Assembly (NCBI GenBank): GCA_021300575.1
Contig: JAJTDM010000013.1
Span: 12,922 to 69,195 of the forward strand
Reading direction: 5' to 3'
DNA length: 56,274 nucleotides
Source: Rubrivivax sp.
GTDB lineage: Bacteria; Pseudomonadota; Gammaproteobacteria; Burkholderiales; Burkholderiaceae_C
In this document: positions 34,696-42,876 of the stretch, piece by piece
Layout of the letters: the number at the start of each line of letters is the position of its first letter
Position numbering within the stretch: position 1 is the first letter of the stretch
The notes under the pieces: generated by a model
Database searches by the model: none
The model's input: only the letters and a program-made list of their open reading frames with translations
What the model was told of the DNA's origin: nothing
Program-made: the position numbers and the translations under genes

Positions 34696-35457
34696 ATGGA
34701 TCTCGGATTGAAGGGCCTGCGGGCCGTGGTCACTGGCGGCACCAAGGGCATCGGCCGCGCGATTGCCGACACACTGGCGGCCGAAGGCACGCATGTGGCC
34801 TTCTGCGCCCGCAACGCCGACGAGGTGGCGGCCACCGAAGCGGCGCTGAAGGCCAAGGGCGTGACGGCGCTCGGCCAGGTGGTGGACGTGTCCGACGGCG
34901 CAGCGCTGGCCGCGTTTGTCGACGCAGCGGCCGCGGCCATGGGCGGGCTGGACATCGTGGTGGCCAACGTCAGCGCGCTGGCCATCCCCAACGACGAGGC
35001 GGGCTGGAAGGCCGGCTTCGACACCGACATGATGGGCACGGTGCGGCTGGTCAACGCCGCCATGCCCTACCTGCAGAAGAGCAGCGCCGCGTCCATCGTC
35101 ACCATCAGCAGCGTGTCGGGCCGCGAGATCGACTTTGCCGCTGGGCCCTACGGTGCCTTCAAGGCCGCCATCATCCACTACACCCAGGGCCTGGCCTACC
35201 ACCTGGCGGGGCAGAAGATCCGCGCCAACTCCGTGTCGCCCGGCAACACCTACTTCCCCGGCGGCGTGTGGGAAAAGATCCAGCACGGCAACCCCGACCT
35301 GTACAACATGGCGTTGGGCCTGAACCCCACTGGCCGCATGGGCACGCCGCAAGAGATGGCCAACGCGGCCGCCTTCCTGGCCAGCCCGGCCGCCAGCTTC
35401 ATCACCGGCACCAACCTGGTGGTCGACGGTGCGCTGACCAAGGGCGTGCAGTTCTGA
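34696..35457 (+). CDS. short-chain dehydrogenase/reductase (SDR)
   Basis: A 253-residue classical SDR. Cofactor motif AVVTGGTKGIGRAIAD, catalytic serine in VTISSVSGREIDF, and the Y-x-x-x-K pair in GPYGAFKAAIIHY. The C-terminus (SFITGTNLVVDGALTKGVQF) is standard for the family. Upstream, AAGGAAT supplies a ribosome-binding site before ATG 34696. Coupling with the amidase suggests the two act on a shared hydroxy- or oxo-amide, which is inference. Confidence 0.88.
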   Translation: MDLGLKGLRAVVTGGTKGIGRAIADTLAAEGTHVAFCARNADEVAATEAALKAKGVTALGQVVDVSDGAALAAFVDAAAAAMGGLDIVVANVSALAIPNDEAGWKAGFDTDMMGTVRLVNAAMPYLQKSSAASIVTISSVSGREIDFAAGPYGAFKAAIIHYTQGLAYHLAGQKIRANSVSPGNTYFPGGVWEKIQHGNPDLYNMALGLNPTGRMGTPQEMANAAAFLASPAASFITGTNLVVDGALTKGVQF

Positions 35458-35548
35458 CCGGTCGGGGCGCCGGCGCTGGCCCACCTCAGCGCCGGCAGCG
35501 CAGCGACAGTAGTCGCTCGAAGGCGCTTGGGTGGCACGAACGGTCAGC

Positions 35549-35866
35549 TCAGTGGTAGTCGTCTTCGAGCTGGTGGCGTACGGCGACTACGGCAACTGTC
35601 GAGTTGTTTTCGATTTCGAACAGCGCTACGTAGCCCGATCGTCCGAACGGAATGATCAATTCCCTGAGGAAGGGACTGCTGCCGGCCTTGCGGCAGGTGA
35701 AGGGCGACGACTGCTGCGTGGCGATGCCGGCGCGCAAGGCGACCATGGCCTGCTCTGGAAGGTACAGGTCGCCGCCGTCATGGGCCAACTCCCGTTCGAC
35801 GGGGAAGTCGAACAACCGTTCGAGATCCGACTCGGCATCTCACGTCGGCCGGACCTTGAATGTCAC
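35549..35866 (-). pseudogene. ParE/RelE toxin with premature stop codon
   Basis: The frame starts at GTG 35866, overlapping the antitoxin-tail stop, and reads V-T-F-K-V-R-P-T. It meets TGA at 35840-35842, then continues DAESDLERLFDFPVERELAH, SPFTCRKAGSSPFLRELIIP and GYVALFEIENNSTVAVVAVR to end HQLEDDYH. Apart from the stop at codon 9 the protein is a complete ParE-type toxin of about 105 residues. Reinitiation at an internal ATG could give an 88-residue product without the first helix. Its antitoxin is also damaged (next entry). Confidence 0.75.
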
Positions 35867-36095
35867 TTGCCTTTCGTCGCCGGGCGGACACGCACGGCGT
35901 CGAGCTTGCGTTGCAGGCCTTCCAGCACGACGTCGGCGTCCACGTAGTCGCCGGTTCGCCGCGCTTCGTCGCGGGAGCGCAGACCGCGCGCGACGAACTC
36001 TGCATGGACGCGGCGGCGCTCGACGCTCGCACGAACAGACGCTTCGACAAACTCGGACAGGGTCTCGCCATCCGCCAGCACGGCCTCAAGCCCGT
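35863..36095 (-). pseudogene. Antitoxin C-terminal remnant fused to a Fic fragment
   Basis: The last 73 codons before the stop at 35863 encode AVLADGETLSEFVEASVRAS, then EFVARGLRSRDEARRTGDYV and a Lys-rich tail. This is the C-terminal two thirds of a YlcI/YnfO-type ParE antitoxin, with the N-terminal ribbon-helix-helix gone. At about 36090 the sequence switches abruptly to the end of a Fic protein (see next entry). The stop codon overlaps the toxin GTG, the normal order for such pairs. It cannot bind DNA in this form. Confidence 0.65.
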
Positions 36096-36738
36096 GAGTT
36101 CCTTGAGAAAGGTGCTTGCGGTCTGGCGCTTGGCCAGTCCCGCCTCCACGACGTGTGCGAACCGGCAGTACGGCCGCACGAACACCAGTTCGGCCAGCTC
36201 GCGAGAGTAGATCTGGCTGGCGTCTCTTCGCATCCGCTCCGTGGTCTCCTCGATGAGACCACGCACAGCCACGATCTTTTTCATGGTCCACCTGTCGAGT
36301 GCGGTCGTTGCTGAGGGTTGTGCCGGGCGTCTTGCGGATGTCCATGTCCACGCCCTCGATCGCACGACAGATCTGCACGGCGGTATTGGTCGAGAGAGGG
36401 CGCGTCTTGAGCACCAGGCATTCCTCCCATAGCGCGGTTCGGTAGCGCAGGGGTTCCTTGGTCGCCGGATCCGCCTCACCTACGCTGACGCCGTCGAAGA
36501 GGAACATCTGATCCGTGGTAGTCACGATGTTCTCGATCTCGCTGCTGGCTTGGGCCTCAAGCAGCGGAATCGAGTTGATGAGCACCCCTTGGTTCGGAAT
36601 CCGCCGCCCGGCGGCCTTCAACTCGCTGACGGCTGCACGCGCGGAGATGCAGGCCTTGAGAACGGACCGTGACTCCACGTCGACCATGGGCGCAAGCGCC
36701 GGCAGATCGTTGTAGGGAGTGGAGGGGTCGAACGCCAT
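36096..36738 (-). pseudogene. Fic-family protein, central catalytic core deleted
   Basis: From ATG 36738 the frame encodes a Fic N-terminal domain: SEIENIVTTTDQMFLFDGVS, then YRTALWEECLVLKTRPLSTN and IRKTPGTTLSN. Near 36305-36320 the frame is lost, and a different frame gives the Fic C-terminal winged helix: KKIVAVRGLIEETTERMR, then IYSRELAELVFVRPYC and VVEAGLAKRQTASTFLKEL. The roughly 100-residue segment with H-P-F-x-D-G-N-G-R, which carries out AMP transfer, is absent. So this is a Fic gene with a deletion and frameshift, its 3' end joined to an antitoxin fragment. Confidence 0.75.
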
Positions 36739-36773
36739 GTGTCGATTGCAAGTCCCGAAATCGATCTGTCCCG

Positions 36774-36791
36774 TTGGACTTGTTTGTCCAA
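36774..36791. promoter_or_regulatory. Inverted repeat upstream of the Fic remnant
   Basis: TTGGAC and GTCCAA form a perfect inverted repeat around TTGTTT, 36 bases upstream of the Fic start. A looser pair, GTGTCGA (36810) and TCGACAC (36832), follows. Position suggests the old promoter-operator of the Fic gene; no regulator can be assigned. Confidence 0.35.
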
Positions 36792-36888
36792 TCGACATGA
36801 CGCCAGAACGTGTCGACTCAACGACCCTTTTTCGACACATTTTTGGCGATTCGTTGCGCGCGGAGCCGACCCAGCCGCGCCACGCCGT

Positions 36889-36948
36889 CTAGCAGGCCGT
36901 CCCTTCCAGTTCAAAGGTCTGGCCGACGCGGAGCGAAAAGCTCGCCAT
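36889..36948 (-). pseudogene. 19-codon gene start with strong ribosome-binding site, possibly a truncated transposase N-terminus
   Basis: On the minus strand GAAGGAGG lies 5 bases before an ATG at 36948 that reads MASFSLRVGQTFELEGTAC and stops. The strong Shine-Dalgarno and the coherent R-V-G-Q-T-F-E-L strand suggest a real gene start truncated here. Some Mu/TniA-type transposases begin similarly, but I cannot confirm it. The rest of 36840-37133 shows no gene I can support. Confidence 0.3.
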
Positions 36949-37133
36949 GCGTACCTCCTTCGATGTCGATCCGCACAACGGATCCCGGCGTGAGAACCTG
37001 CTGCAAATCGCAGACCAGAAAGCCCATCAACATCAGTGAGAACGAGCTCAGCTGTGACCTGCTCCCCTCCGGCTGTTCGCTCAGCGACTTCGCAATCTAG
37101 GCGCCCCACGGCGCAAGTAGGCGCGGCGGCTGA

Positions 37134-37685
37134 TCAGGCAGCCTGGCTCACCCAGCGCTTCGCCGCCGCCCCAATTTCATCGGCCGTGCGTTCAAGCGCA
37201 TCATCTTCGTTGACTACGCGAACCACCGCCCGATTCTCCTGACACCAGGCCTCCAGTTCCGCTTGATCTTTCAGCGCTCCTTCGAGACGGTCGATCCGAC
37301 CACTGCGGTCCAGCCGCGCTCTCAAGGTAGCATCGCTACCAGCGGCAACGTAAACCGCCAAGCTTGCCTCGTTCGCGAAGTACCTTCGCCAGAAGGCTAG
37401 GCCATAGTCCAGGACAAAGAGCCGATGCGGATCGTCGATCGCCTCTCTTACCTCGGATGTAAGCAAGCCGTAGCGAAAGCCGTTCTGTTCAACGTTGCTC
37501 CAGAGCTTGCCGCGTCGCGCCAGCTCCTCAAAAGACCTATCGGAGATACTGACCTTGAACAGTTCATCGGCACGCTCGGGCCTTGTGATCCAGGAGATCA
37601 CCGGAATCCAAGAATGGCGCTCAACCAGCAAGTTAGCTAGGCTGCTTTTGCCAACGCCCGAAGCTCCGAACAGCAGGACTAACAT
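37134..37685 (-). CDS. guanylate kinase-like P-loop kinase
   Basis: A 183-residue P-loop protein starting at ATG 37685. Walker A is FGASGVGKSSLANLL at residues 6-20. It is followed by a T-R-P-E-R element at 34-38 and FRYGLLTSEV near 71-80, the positions of the GMP-binding T-T-R-x-x-R and Y-G motifs of guanylate kinase and PhnN. The acidic G-x-D-Y-x-F strand of true Gmk is replaced by KVSISDRSFEEL, so the base or sugar bound may differ. It is encoded divergently (about 40 bases) from the methyltransferase-like gene. A nucleotide-metabolism role fits its position near a GTP cyclohydrolase II gene; direct evidence is lacking. Confidence 0.7.
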   Translation of the reverse strand: MLVLLFGASGVGKSSLANLLVERHSWIPVISWITRPERADELFKVSISDRSFEELARRGKLWSNVEQNGFRYGLLTSEVREAIDDPHRLFVLDYGLAFWRRYFANEASLAVYVAAGSDATLRARLDRSGRIDRLEGALKDQAELEAWCQENRAVVRVVNEDDALERTADEIGAAAKRWVSQAA

Positions 37686-37727
37686 GCGGTCTGGGAAAAT
37701 ACGCCAGTGGTAAAGAAGTCACCTCGC

Positions 37728-39062
37728 ATGGTACGCGAGTCCGAGCAACAAGAGCTCGACTTAGCTGGCTCTGAGTCGAATCGGGTACTCCTTCCGTCAC
37801 CGAAGAGAGACGCACGGCGAACTCGAGAACGACGGTACCTGCCATGGGAGAACAACTACGCCGCATTTTCACCGGACTTTGCAGAGGCAGCCGTCAAGCA
37901 ACTCTGCATGCCTAGCCGCGTGAAGATTTTCGATCCCTTCGTCGGCAACGGTACGACGCTTGAAGCCGCCGCTGCTGTGGGCGTCGAGGCATACGGTGTT
38001 GAACTGAATCCATACAGCGCACTTCTGTCTCGCTGCAGAGTCTCGACCGGCGCGCAGATTAAGAGCATCACTGACATCTACCGTACAGCGACCGCCCCTC
38101 TGAAGAAGGCGCGATCCTCAAAGACGGCGCAGGCCCTGCCAACACCCTCAGCAATGGTCGAATCCCTGATCAGGGCGGTAGCAACGCGCGCGACCTGCGC
38201 CGCAAGCGACCTGCTCCATACGCTATGTTTGCGCGCCAACAACGACCTCGACTCTGAAGTCGTCGCACTCGTAGCAGCGCTTCATGTCCTAAAGAAGCAA
38301 GCGGCAGTGCACTATCGCTCGAACCCAGCTTGGCTTATTCAGGGTTATGGGCCGGATCGCGCTGAGGACGTAGAGCCGCCCACCGACGACTTTGAGACCG
38401 CGTTCAACCTCCAAGTCGAACTCATGATCGAAGACCTTCAACTTCGATCACACGGATCGGCGCGGAACCTGATCGCCGTCTATCCCGGCTCATTTCAGAC
38501 AGCACCGATTCGATCACGGCAAATCAGTCGCTTCCTAACCTCGCCGCCCTATCTGAACCGGCTGGACTATGTAAATCCAACAATACCGGAACTCCACGTT
38601 CTAGGCTGGCAAGAGGGTGACCGGCTCAACGACTTGCGCTCCCAGATGATGGGTACCACCAAGATGCGCCGTCAGCTTGCCGCAACACAGCTCTCAAGTC
38701 TCACAGCAAACAAATTGCTGGCAGCGATCGCGGATCACCCGACGAAGGCCAGCGGTACATATTACCTTAAGTTCTTCCGTCAATACTTTGAGGATACGGT
38801 CGAATTCTTTCGGTGGCTGAGGGGCCGCAGCACACCGACATGTAAGGGCATTGTCGTAATTCAAGATTCCTTTTATAAAGAAATCAAGGTGCCGATCGTC
38901 AAGATTCTTGCGGAGCTCGCGCTCGACTTTGACTTCACTGTAGAAGTGTTACTAGAAGAGAAGCGCATTCGCCACATGGGCACGCTAAGCCCCCATCAGC
39001 GCACCCACGCACCAAATAAAGCTTTAACAGAATACACGCTGCTTTTTTCGCGAATGCACTAG
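37728..39062 (+). CDS. DNA methyltransferase-like SAM-dependent enzyme
   Basis: ATG 37728 is taken as start (444 residues); a GTG at 37707 is possible. The SAM-binding motif I is IFDPFVGNGTTLEAAAAVGV (67-86), with acidic VELNPYSALLSRC after it. The amino-methyltransferase motif IV is FLTSPPYLNRLDYVNPTIPE (269-288). The order, motif I before S-P-P-Y, is that of alpha/gamma-type or TRM11-like enzymes. S-P-P-Y is typical of N4-cytosine or N6-adenine methylation of DNA; a tRNA or small-molecule substrate is not excluded. No restriction endonuclease is adjacent. It converges on the glycosylase-like gene with a 4-base overlap. Confidence 0.72.
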   Translation: MVRESEQQELDLAGSESNRVLLPSPKRDARRTRERRYLPWENNYAAFSPDFAEAAVKQLCMPSRVKIFDPFVGNGTTLEAAAAVGVEAYGVELNPYSALLSRCRVSTGAQIKSITDIYRTATAPLKKARSSKTAQALPTPSAMVESLIRAVATRATCAASDLLHTLCLRANNDLDSEVVALVAALHVLKKQAAVHYRSNPAWLIQGYGPDRAEDVEPPTDDFETAFNLQVELMIEDLQLRSHGSARNLIAVYPGSFQTAPIRSRQISRFLTSPPYLNRLDYVNPTIPELHVLGWQEGDRLNDLRSQMMGTTKMRRQLAATQLSSLTANKLLAAIADHPTKASGTYYLKFFRQYFEDTVEFFRWLRGRSTPTCKGIVVIQDSFYKEIKVPIVKILAELALDFDFTVEVLLEEKRIRHMGTLSPHQRTHAPNKALTEYTLLFSRMH

Positions 39063-40012
39063 TAAAATGCTTTCTTGAGCGCTGGCTCCAGCATCTGTTT
39101 CCATTCTGGCGTATGGTAAGCAGTACAGGAATCTCTCAGTGGACAGTGTGCGCCCATCGCAATAATGGAACCATCAAACAACTCCGCTGGCCACGGTCCA
39201 TCGCAATTCATGAACTCATGTTCACAGCGGTTACGCCCAATTTGCCACTCTAGATAGTTGAGAACATGTGGAGGCATACGCGCATAGGCCGCTGTTTGCG
39301 ATAACGCCTCAGAAACTGCTTGACGAAGTAAATTGACCAACCTCATACGATGAGTCGATCCAGTGCTTAGCACGCGGAAGATCGACTTATCGTTCGCAAC
39401 GACCCTGCCGGTACGCAGGTACAAGCGAATAAGATGGTAGTCAATAGCAGGGGGAATTCGATCACTGTCAGCGAATTTGACGATGCCCTCACGTGCTAGT
39501 TCTTGCGCGAACGCGTTTGCCTTCTTCCCCAGAGGATCCTCGCCATACGCAGGGATCTTCCGAATTAATTCGAGAAGGCCACCCTCGCCAAAGACCGTTT
39601 TCGATGCAACGAGACTCTTCGGGTTGTCAAATAAATACTCCGATATAGCTCCAGCTGTTGTCCTCAAATACTTTGCGCGCTCACTAGATCTGATCCGCTC
39701 CGGCCGGTGATAGCCCTCAAGCATCTCTTCAACCGATTTCGCTGATGCTTCCCGAGCTCTCTCGATCATTTTGCCAAAATCTTTAGCAAAGAAGAATTCG
39801 TACATTCTTCGCTGAAGAAAATCCCAATTTATCTGGTGGCAAATGGCAACGAAGAATAGCTTAAAGACAAGTTGAGAATCGGATGGTGCAGACGCCCACG
39901 GATTCTCCGCATCACCAGGCGTAAAGCTCTCGACCGCCTGTGCAGCCAAGAGGCACTGCGTCAAGTCGATGCTAAACGGATCGCCAGCGAGGGCTTTTTC
40001 AATCCCGCTCAT
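39059..40012 (-). CDS. putative HhH-glycosylase-like protein with four-cysteine C-terminus
   Basis: Not recognised as a named family. Start chosen at ATG 40012, overlapping the cyclohydrolase stop by 14 bases, giving 317 mostly helical residues. Residues 153-168, IPAYGEDPLGKKANAF, and 186-203, RIPPAIDYHLIRLYLRTG, resemble the hairpin and the catalytic-Asp helix (V-D-T-H-V-x-R) of HhH-GPD DNA glycosylases, with D191 and H193 in place. The tail has C263-x6-C270-x19-C290-x5-C296; endonuclease III has C-x6-C-x2-C-x5-C for its [4Fe-4S] cluster. It could be a base or nucleoside glycosylase, perhaps akin to queuosine-salvage proteins. This is motif reading, not a firm call. Confidence 0.5.
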   Translation of the reverse strand: MSGIEKALAGDPFSIDLTQCLLAAQAVESFTPGDAENPWASAPSDSQLVFKLFFVAICHQINWDFLQRRMYEFFFAKDFGKMIERAREASAKSVEEMLEGYHRPERIRSSERAKYLRTTAGAISEYLFDNPKSLVASKTVFGEGGLLELIRKIPAYGEDPLGKKANAFAQELAREGIVKFADSDRIPPAIDYHLIRLYLRTGRVVANDKSIFRVLSTGSTHRMRLVNLLRQAVSEALSQTAAYARMPPHVLNYLEWQIGRNRCEHEFMNCDGPWPAELFDGSIIAMGAHCPLRDSCTAYHTPEWKQMLEPALKKAFY

Positions 40013-40580
40013 AGTGACCCAGCCCACGCACTTTCGACTGCAGGTAGTCCGAAACGTGATCGGACACATCGATCTGCATTCGCGCTCGTTCGGCGACCCG
40101 ATAACCAACGGCCTCAAGGGCTGAGATTTTTCGAGGGTTGTTCGTCGCAAGGCGCACCTCCCTCGGAAAGTCAATGCATTGGAGTGCTTCCGCGACTACC
40201 GAATATTGTCTCGGATCAAGTTCATAACCGAGCTGTTCATAGGCTTCGGCTGTATCTATCCCAAGCTCCTGCTGCTTAGCAATAGCCAAAACCTTCTGAA
40301 ACAATCCCAAGCCTCGGCCCTCCTGATAGAGGTATATGATTGCGCCCCCAACTTGGGAAATCATCTGCAAGGACTTATCCAATTGCAGCGAACAATCGCA
40401 ATCCGTACTATGCAGGCTCTCGGAAAAGAGACACGAAGAATGAATCCGCAGGAAAGGACTTTTTTTTTCCCACGGCTTTTTATAGACTAATACCCAGGAC
40501 GGAGTATCTGTTGCGGCATCATCTACCTTAACAGAAAGTTCGCCAAACTTCGTTGGCAGCGAGATGATCGGCGAAGACAC
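39999..40580 (-). CDS. GTP cyclohydrolase II (RibA-like), in a non-riboflavin context
   Basis: A 193-residue stand-alone GCHII domain beginning at GTG 40580; no ATG is available in the right place. Zinc ligands C50, C61 and C63 are in RIHSSC and STDCDCSLQLD. YQEGRGLGLFQK (85-96), LDPRQY (121-126) and ATNNPRK (145-151) carry the catalytic and GTP-binding residues. The C-terminal D-Y-L-x-x-K-x-x-x-L-G-H motif is also kept. It should open the guanine ring of GTP, releasing formate and pyrophosphate. No ribB, ribD, ribE or ribH is near; it lies 52 bases after a STAND NTPase and overlaps a glycosylase-like gene. Toxoflavin-type pathways also use RibA homologues, but their other genes are absent. 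Confidence 0.85.
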   Translation of the reverse strand: MSSPIISLPTKFGELSVKVDDAATDTPSWVLVYKKPWEKKSPFLRIHSSCLFSESLHSTDCDCSLQLDKSLQMISQVGGAIIYLYQEGRGLGLFQKVLAIAKQQELGIDTAEAYEQLGYELDPRQYSVVAEALQCIDFPREVRLATNNPRKISALEAVGYRVAERARMQIDVSDHVSDYLQSKVRGLGHYERD

Positions 40581-40632
40581 TATCGATTCTAATTTTATGC
40601 CGTAACTTTGGCACTATATTCAACTTGCGACG

Positions 40633-42876
40633 CTACAAGACAATGGTCGCACCGCGTATTGCCAACGAAACATCACCCTGCGTCGTCAGCAATCTAAGCA
40701 ACCGGGTCGTCCACGGACGGCCACTCACACTCGATGCCGGATCGACGAATGACACCTCATCCCCACTGAGGCGACTGCCAGCAAGGGAAAAAAGGCCAAC
40801 AATTCTCGACTCCGGCGACTCCGTGTCGCTGCAAACTTCTCTGAGTTCCTTCAACCTAGAATTGAGTCGCTGCAAATTTCCGCTGCAAACGGCGCAAGCT
40901 GCCATCGCCAACAAGCAATAGAGCTTCAAATCGAAGTTTCCAGTCCTCTCCGCGATGTGCCTCGCGGTCTCGAACTCGACGGTCGCCTCATCGTCGCGCC
41001 CGGAATGACGCAAGACGTCTCCCAACGCGTACCGCGAGTTGCCCTCGTCGCGAGCCGACTTGGTTCGATTCAGCGAGATTTCCAGGGCACGACGCGCGTA
41101 CCTTTCAGCATCTAACCGCCGCGTCGGTACAAGGGCCAGCGTTCGAGCTGCTGTGCGATAGACAAGGCACTGATCGCGATCCGGGATCGCTGCTTGCTGA
41201 GCATCGCAGTAGTCCGCAAGCTTCAAAACTAGACGCACAGACGGCACACCATCACGCATCTCATTTTTTACCGCCACGGTGCGGGTCGCCGCCTTCATCC
41301 AGGCATCTTGACGACCAGCCGCCTGAGCCCTTTGACGTGCCTGCGCATAGCTGCGCAACGCAACGCTCTGCTCTCCCAAGCGCCAGTATTTCTCGCCAAT
41401 CGACACGGCGGCGTCTACGTCCCGAGTCGAGCCAACGGGGAATCGATCCAACACCTTAATTGCTTCTCGATACGCACCTGTTTGGCCGAGAGCGTCTGCC
41501 TCGAGCAGCAACAGGTCGGCCTCCTCGTCGACGCCCACTCCTTGCTGATTCCATCCACGCCACGCATGCAAGCGGCTCAACGCGCTCTCGTGAGCGCCAC
41601 GCAACAGGTCCTCACGTACCTCGTGAACGAGCGTTTCAGCATTCATTGCCTGCACCGATAGGGGAATCAGAGGCGCATTCGCATGCGGCGCGACACCGGC
41701 GACACCGGCATCTGGCAGGATCCTCGTGGACACATCAGTGTACGCGGCCTGAACGGCGAACGAACCAATGGAGCTGGCCAAAAAATGCTGCACATGCGCA
41801 TTGGCCAGAACTATGTCCCTGTTCGACAGCACCGCGAAGGGGCCAAGGACTCCCTGAACCCTGCTTTCGACCTCTGCCATCGTACAAGTAAGACAAGCGG
41901 TCACAACGGCGGCGTCCACTCCTCGAGGATAGACTGCGCCCAAGAGTTTAACAAGCGTCCTCTCCGGGTCACTTAGACGCCCATACTGTATATCGTAGTG
42001 CGCGACCAATTGGTCAGCCGCGGGCTTCAAAATATCATTGTTTTCATCCGCAGAGTTAAGCCAATCCTTAATTAAACCGACCCGCCCTTGCAAACTGTAT
42101 TCAAACGCCTTCTCTGCAGCTTCCGCAGTAGTACTAAACCCGTTCAGAACTCGCATCGAACGTAGTTCGTCTGCCGAATATCCGGAGAGCTGAAACTCAC
42201 GCCCACCAATTCTCCGGAAAGAATTAACAAGCTCACGAACATCAGCACGAGCGAGGAAAGCGCTTGATTCTGAACTGACAGACACAACTAGTGATACATC
42301 TGCGGGCTTCGTGTCAACAAGCATCTGCAGAAGTCTAATCCCTGGCGTAGGCAATTCTTCCAATCTATCGATCAGAATAACCAAGGGCCTGCCCGACTTT
42401 TTGATCACTGCATCAAGGAAGCGGCTGATCTTGCTAGATTCTGAGCGCGGAAACTCTAAGGTCGCAACCTTCTCTGGCTTCCCTTTAGCGAATTCGTCGA
42501 GGCTTTTCTTGAGTTCCTCAAGGGCCTCCTTTGATACCGCATCAGGAAACATCCTTCGAGCAATTCCGCCAACGACTCCAGCAATCTTCCCGCTGTATTT
42601 AATGCCAAGAAAGATCGCCTGCTTCTTGGCACTCCAATTTTCTCGCCTCGCAAGAAGATCGATGGCATCTAGCACAGGTTCGTACCCCGTATGCCCAGAC
42701 GAGCAACGGAACTGGAGCACGAATGCTCCTCGCTTGTCAAACCTGTCAAGGTAGCTGCACAGCTCATCGATGAGCCAGCTTTTCCCGACCATGGACGGGC
42801 CGCTAATCAGGAAGGCACCCTTGGCCTCTATGGCCAAAGCGTTGGCCAGCTTGGTACGCGCTCCCGTAGGCGTCAT
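40633..42876 (-). CDS. STAND-type P-loop NTPase with TPR-like C-terminal repeats
   Basis: A 747-residue protein. Walker A is LISGPSMVGKSWLIDEL (23-39), Walker B is PLVILIDRLEELP (164-176), followed by a sensor-like SLVVSVSS strand and a winged-helix segment (about 300-375; DPERTLVKLLGAVYPRGVDA). From about residue 430 the chain is alpha-helical in repeating pairs (EADALGQTGAYREAIKVLDR, GEKYWRLGEQSVALRSYAQA, ALGDVLRHSGRDDEATVEFE), i.e. TPR-like. This is the STAND layout: NTPase switch plus repeat sensor, as in Avs-type defence proteins and MalT-like regulators. No effector domain is fused, so the following cyclohydrolase and glycosylase-like proteins are the natural outputs. Confidence 0.75.
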   Translation of the reverse strand: MTPTGARTKLANALAIEAKGAFLISGPSMVGKSWLIDELCSYLDRFDKRGAFVLQFRCSSGHTGYEPVLDAIDLLARRENWSAKKQAIFLGIKYSGKIAGVVGGIARRMFPDAVSKEALEELKKSLDEFAKGKPEKVATLEFPRSESSKISRFLDAVIKKSGRPLVILIDRLEELPTPGIRLLQMLVDTKPADVSLVVSVSSESSAFLARADVRELVNSFRRIGGREFQLSGYSADELRSMRVLNGFSTTAEAAEKAFEYSLQGRVGLIKDWLNSADENNDILKPAADQLVAHYDIQYGRLSDPERTLVKLLGAVYPRGVDAAVVTACLTCTMAEVESRVQGVLGPFAVLSNRDIVLANAHVQHFLASSIGSFAVQAAYTDVSTRILPDAGVAGVAPHANAPLIPLSVQAMNAETLVHEVREDLLRGAHESALSRLHAWRGWNQQGVGVDEEADLLLLEADALGQTGAYREAIKVLDRFPVGSTRDVDAAVSIGEKYWRLGEQSVALRSYAQARQRAQAAGRQDAWMKAATRTVAVKNEMRDGVPSVRLVLKLADYCDAQQAAIPDRDQCLVYRTAARTLALVPTRRLDAERYARRALEISLNRTKSARDEGNSRYALGDVLRHSGRDDEATVEFETARHIAERTGNFDLKLYCLLAMAACAVCSGNLQRLNSRLKELREVCSDTESPESRIVGLFSLAGSRLSGDEVSFVDPASSVSGRPWTTRLLRLLTTQGDVSLAIRGATIVL

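Noticed and set aside
35837..35866. TGA at codon 9 of the ParE frame as selenocysteine
   Set aside because: No selenoprotein family is involved and no hairpin element was seen; a nonsense mutation is simpler.
37134..42876. A 7-deazaguanine DNA modification (dpd) cluster
   Set aside because: No FolE, QueD, QueE, QueC or DpdA-like gene is present; only a GCHII, which acts in a different pathway.
37134..42876. A toxoflavin-like biosynthesis cluster (RibA plus methyltransferase)
   Set aside because: The methyltransferase has DNA-type S-P-P-Y, and no deaminase, WD-repeat partner or transporter genes are nearby.
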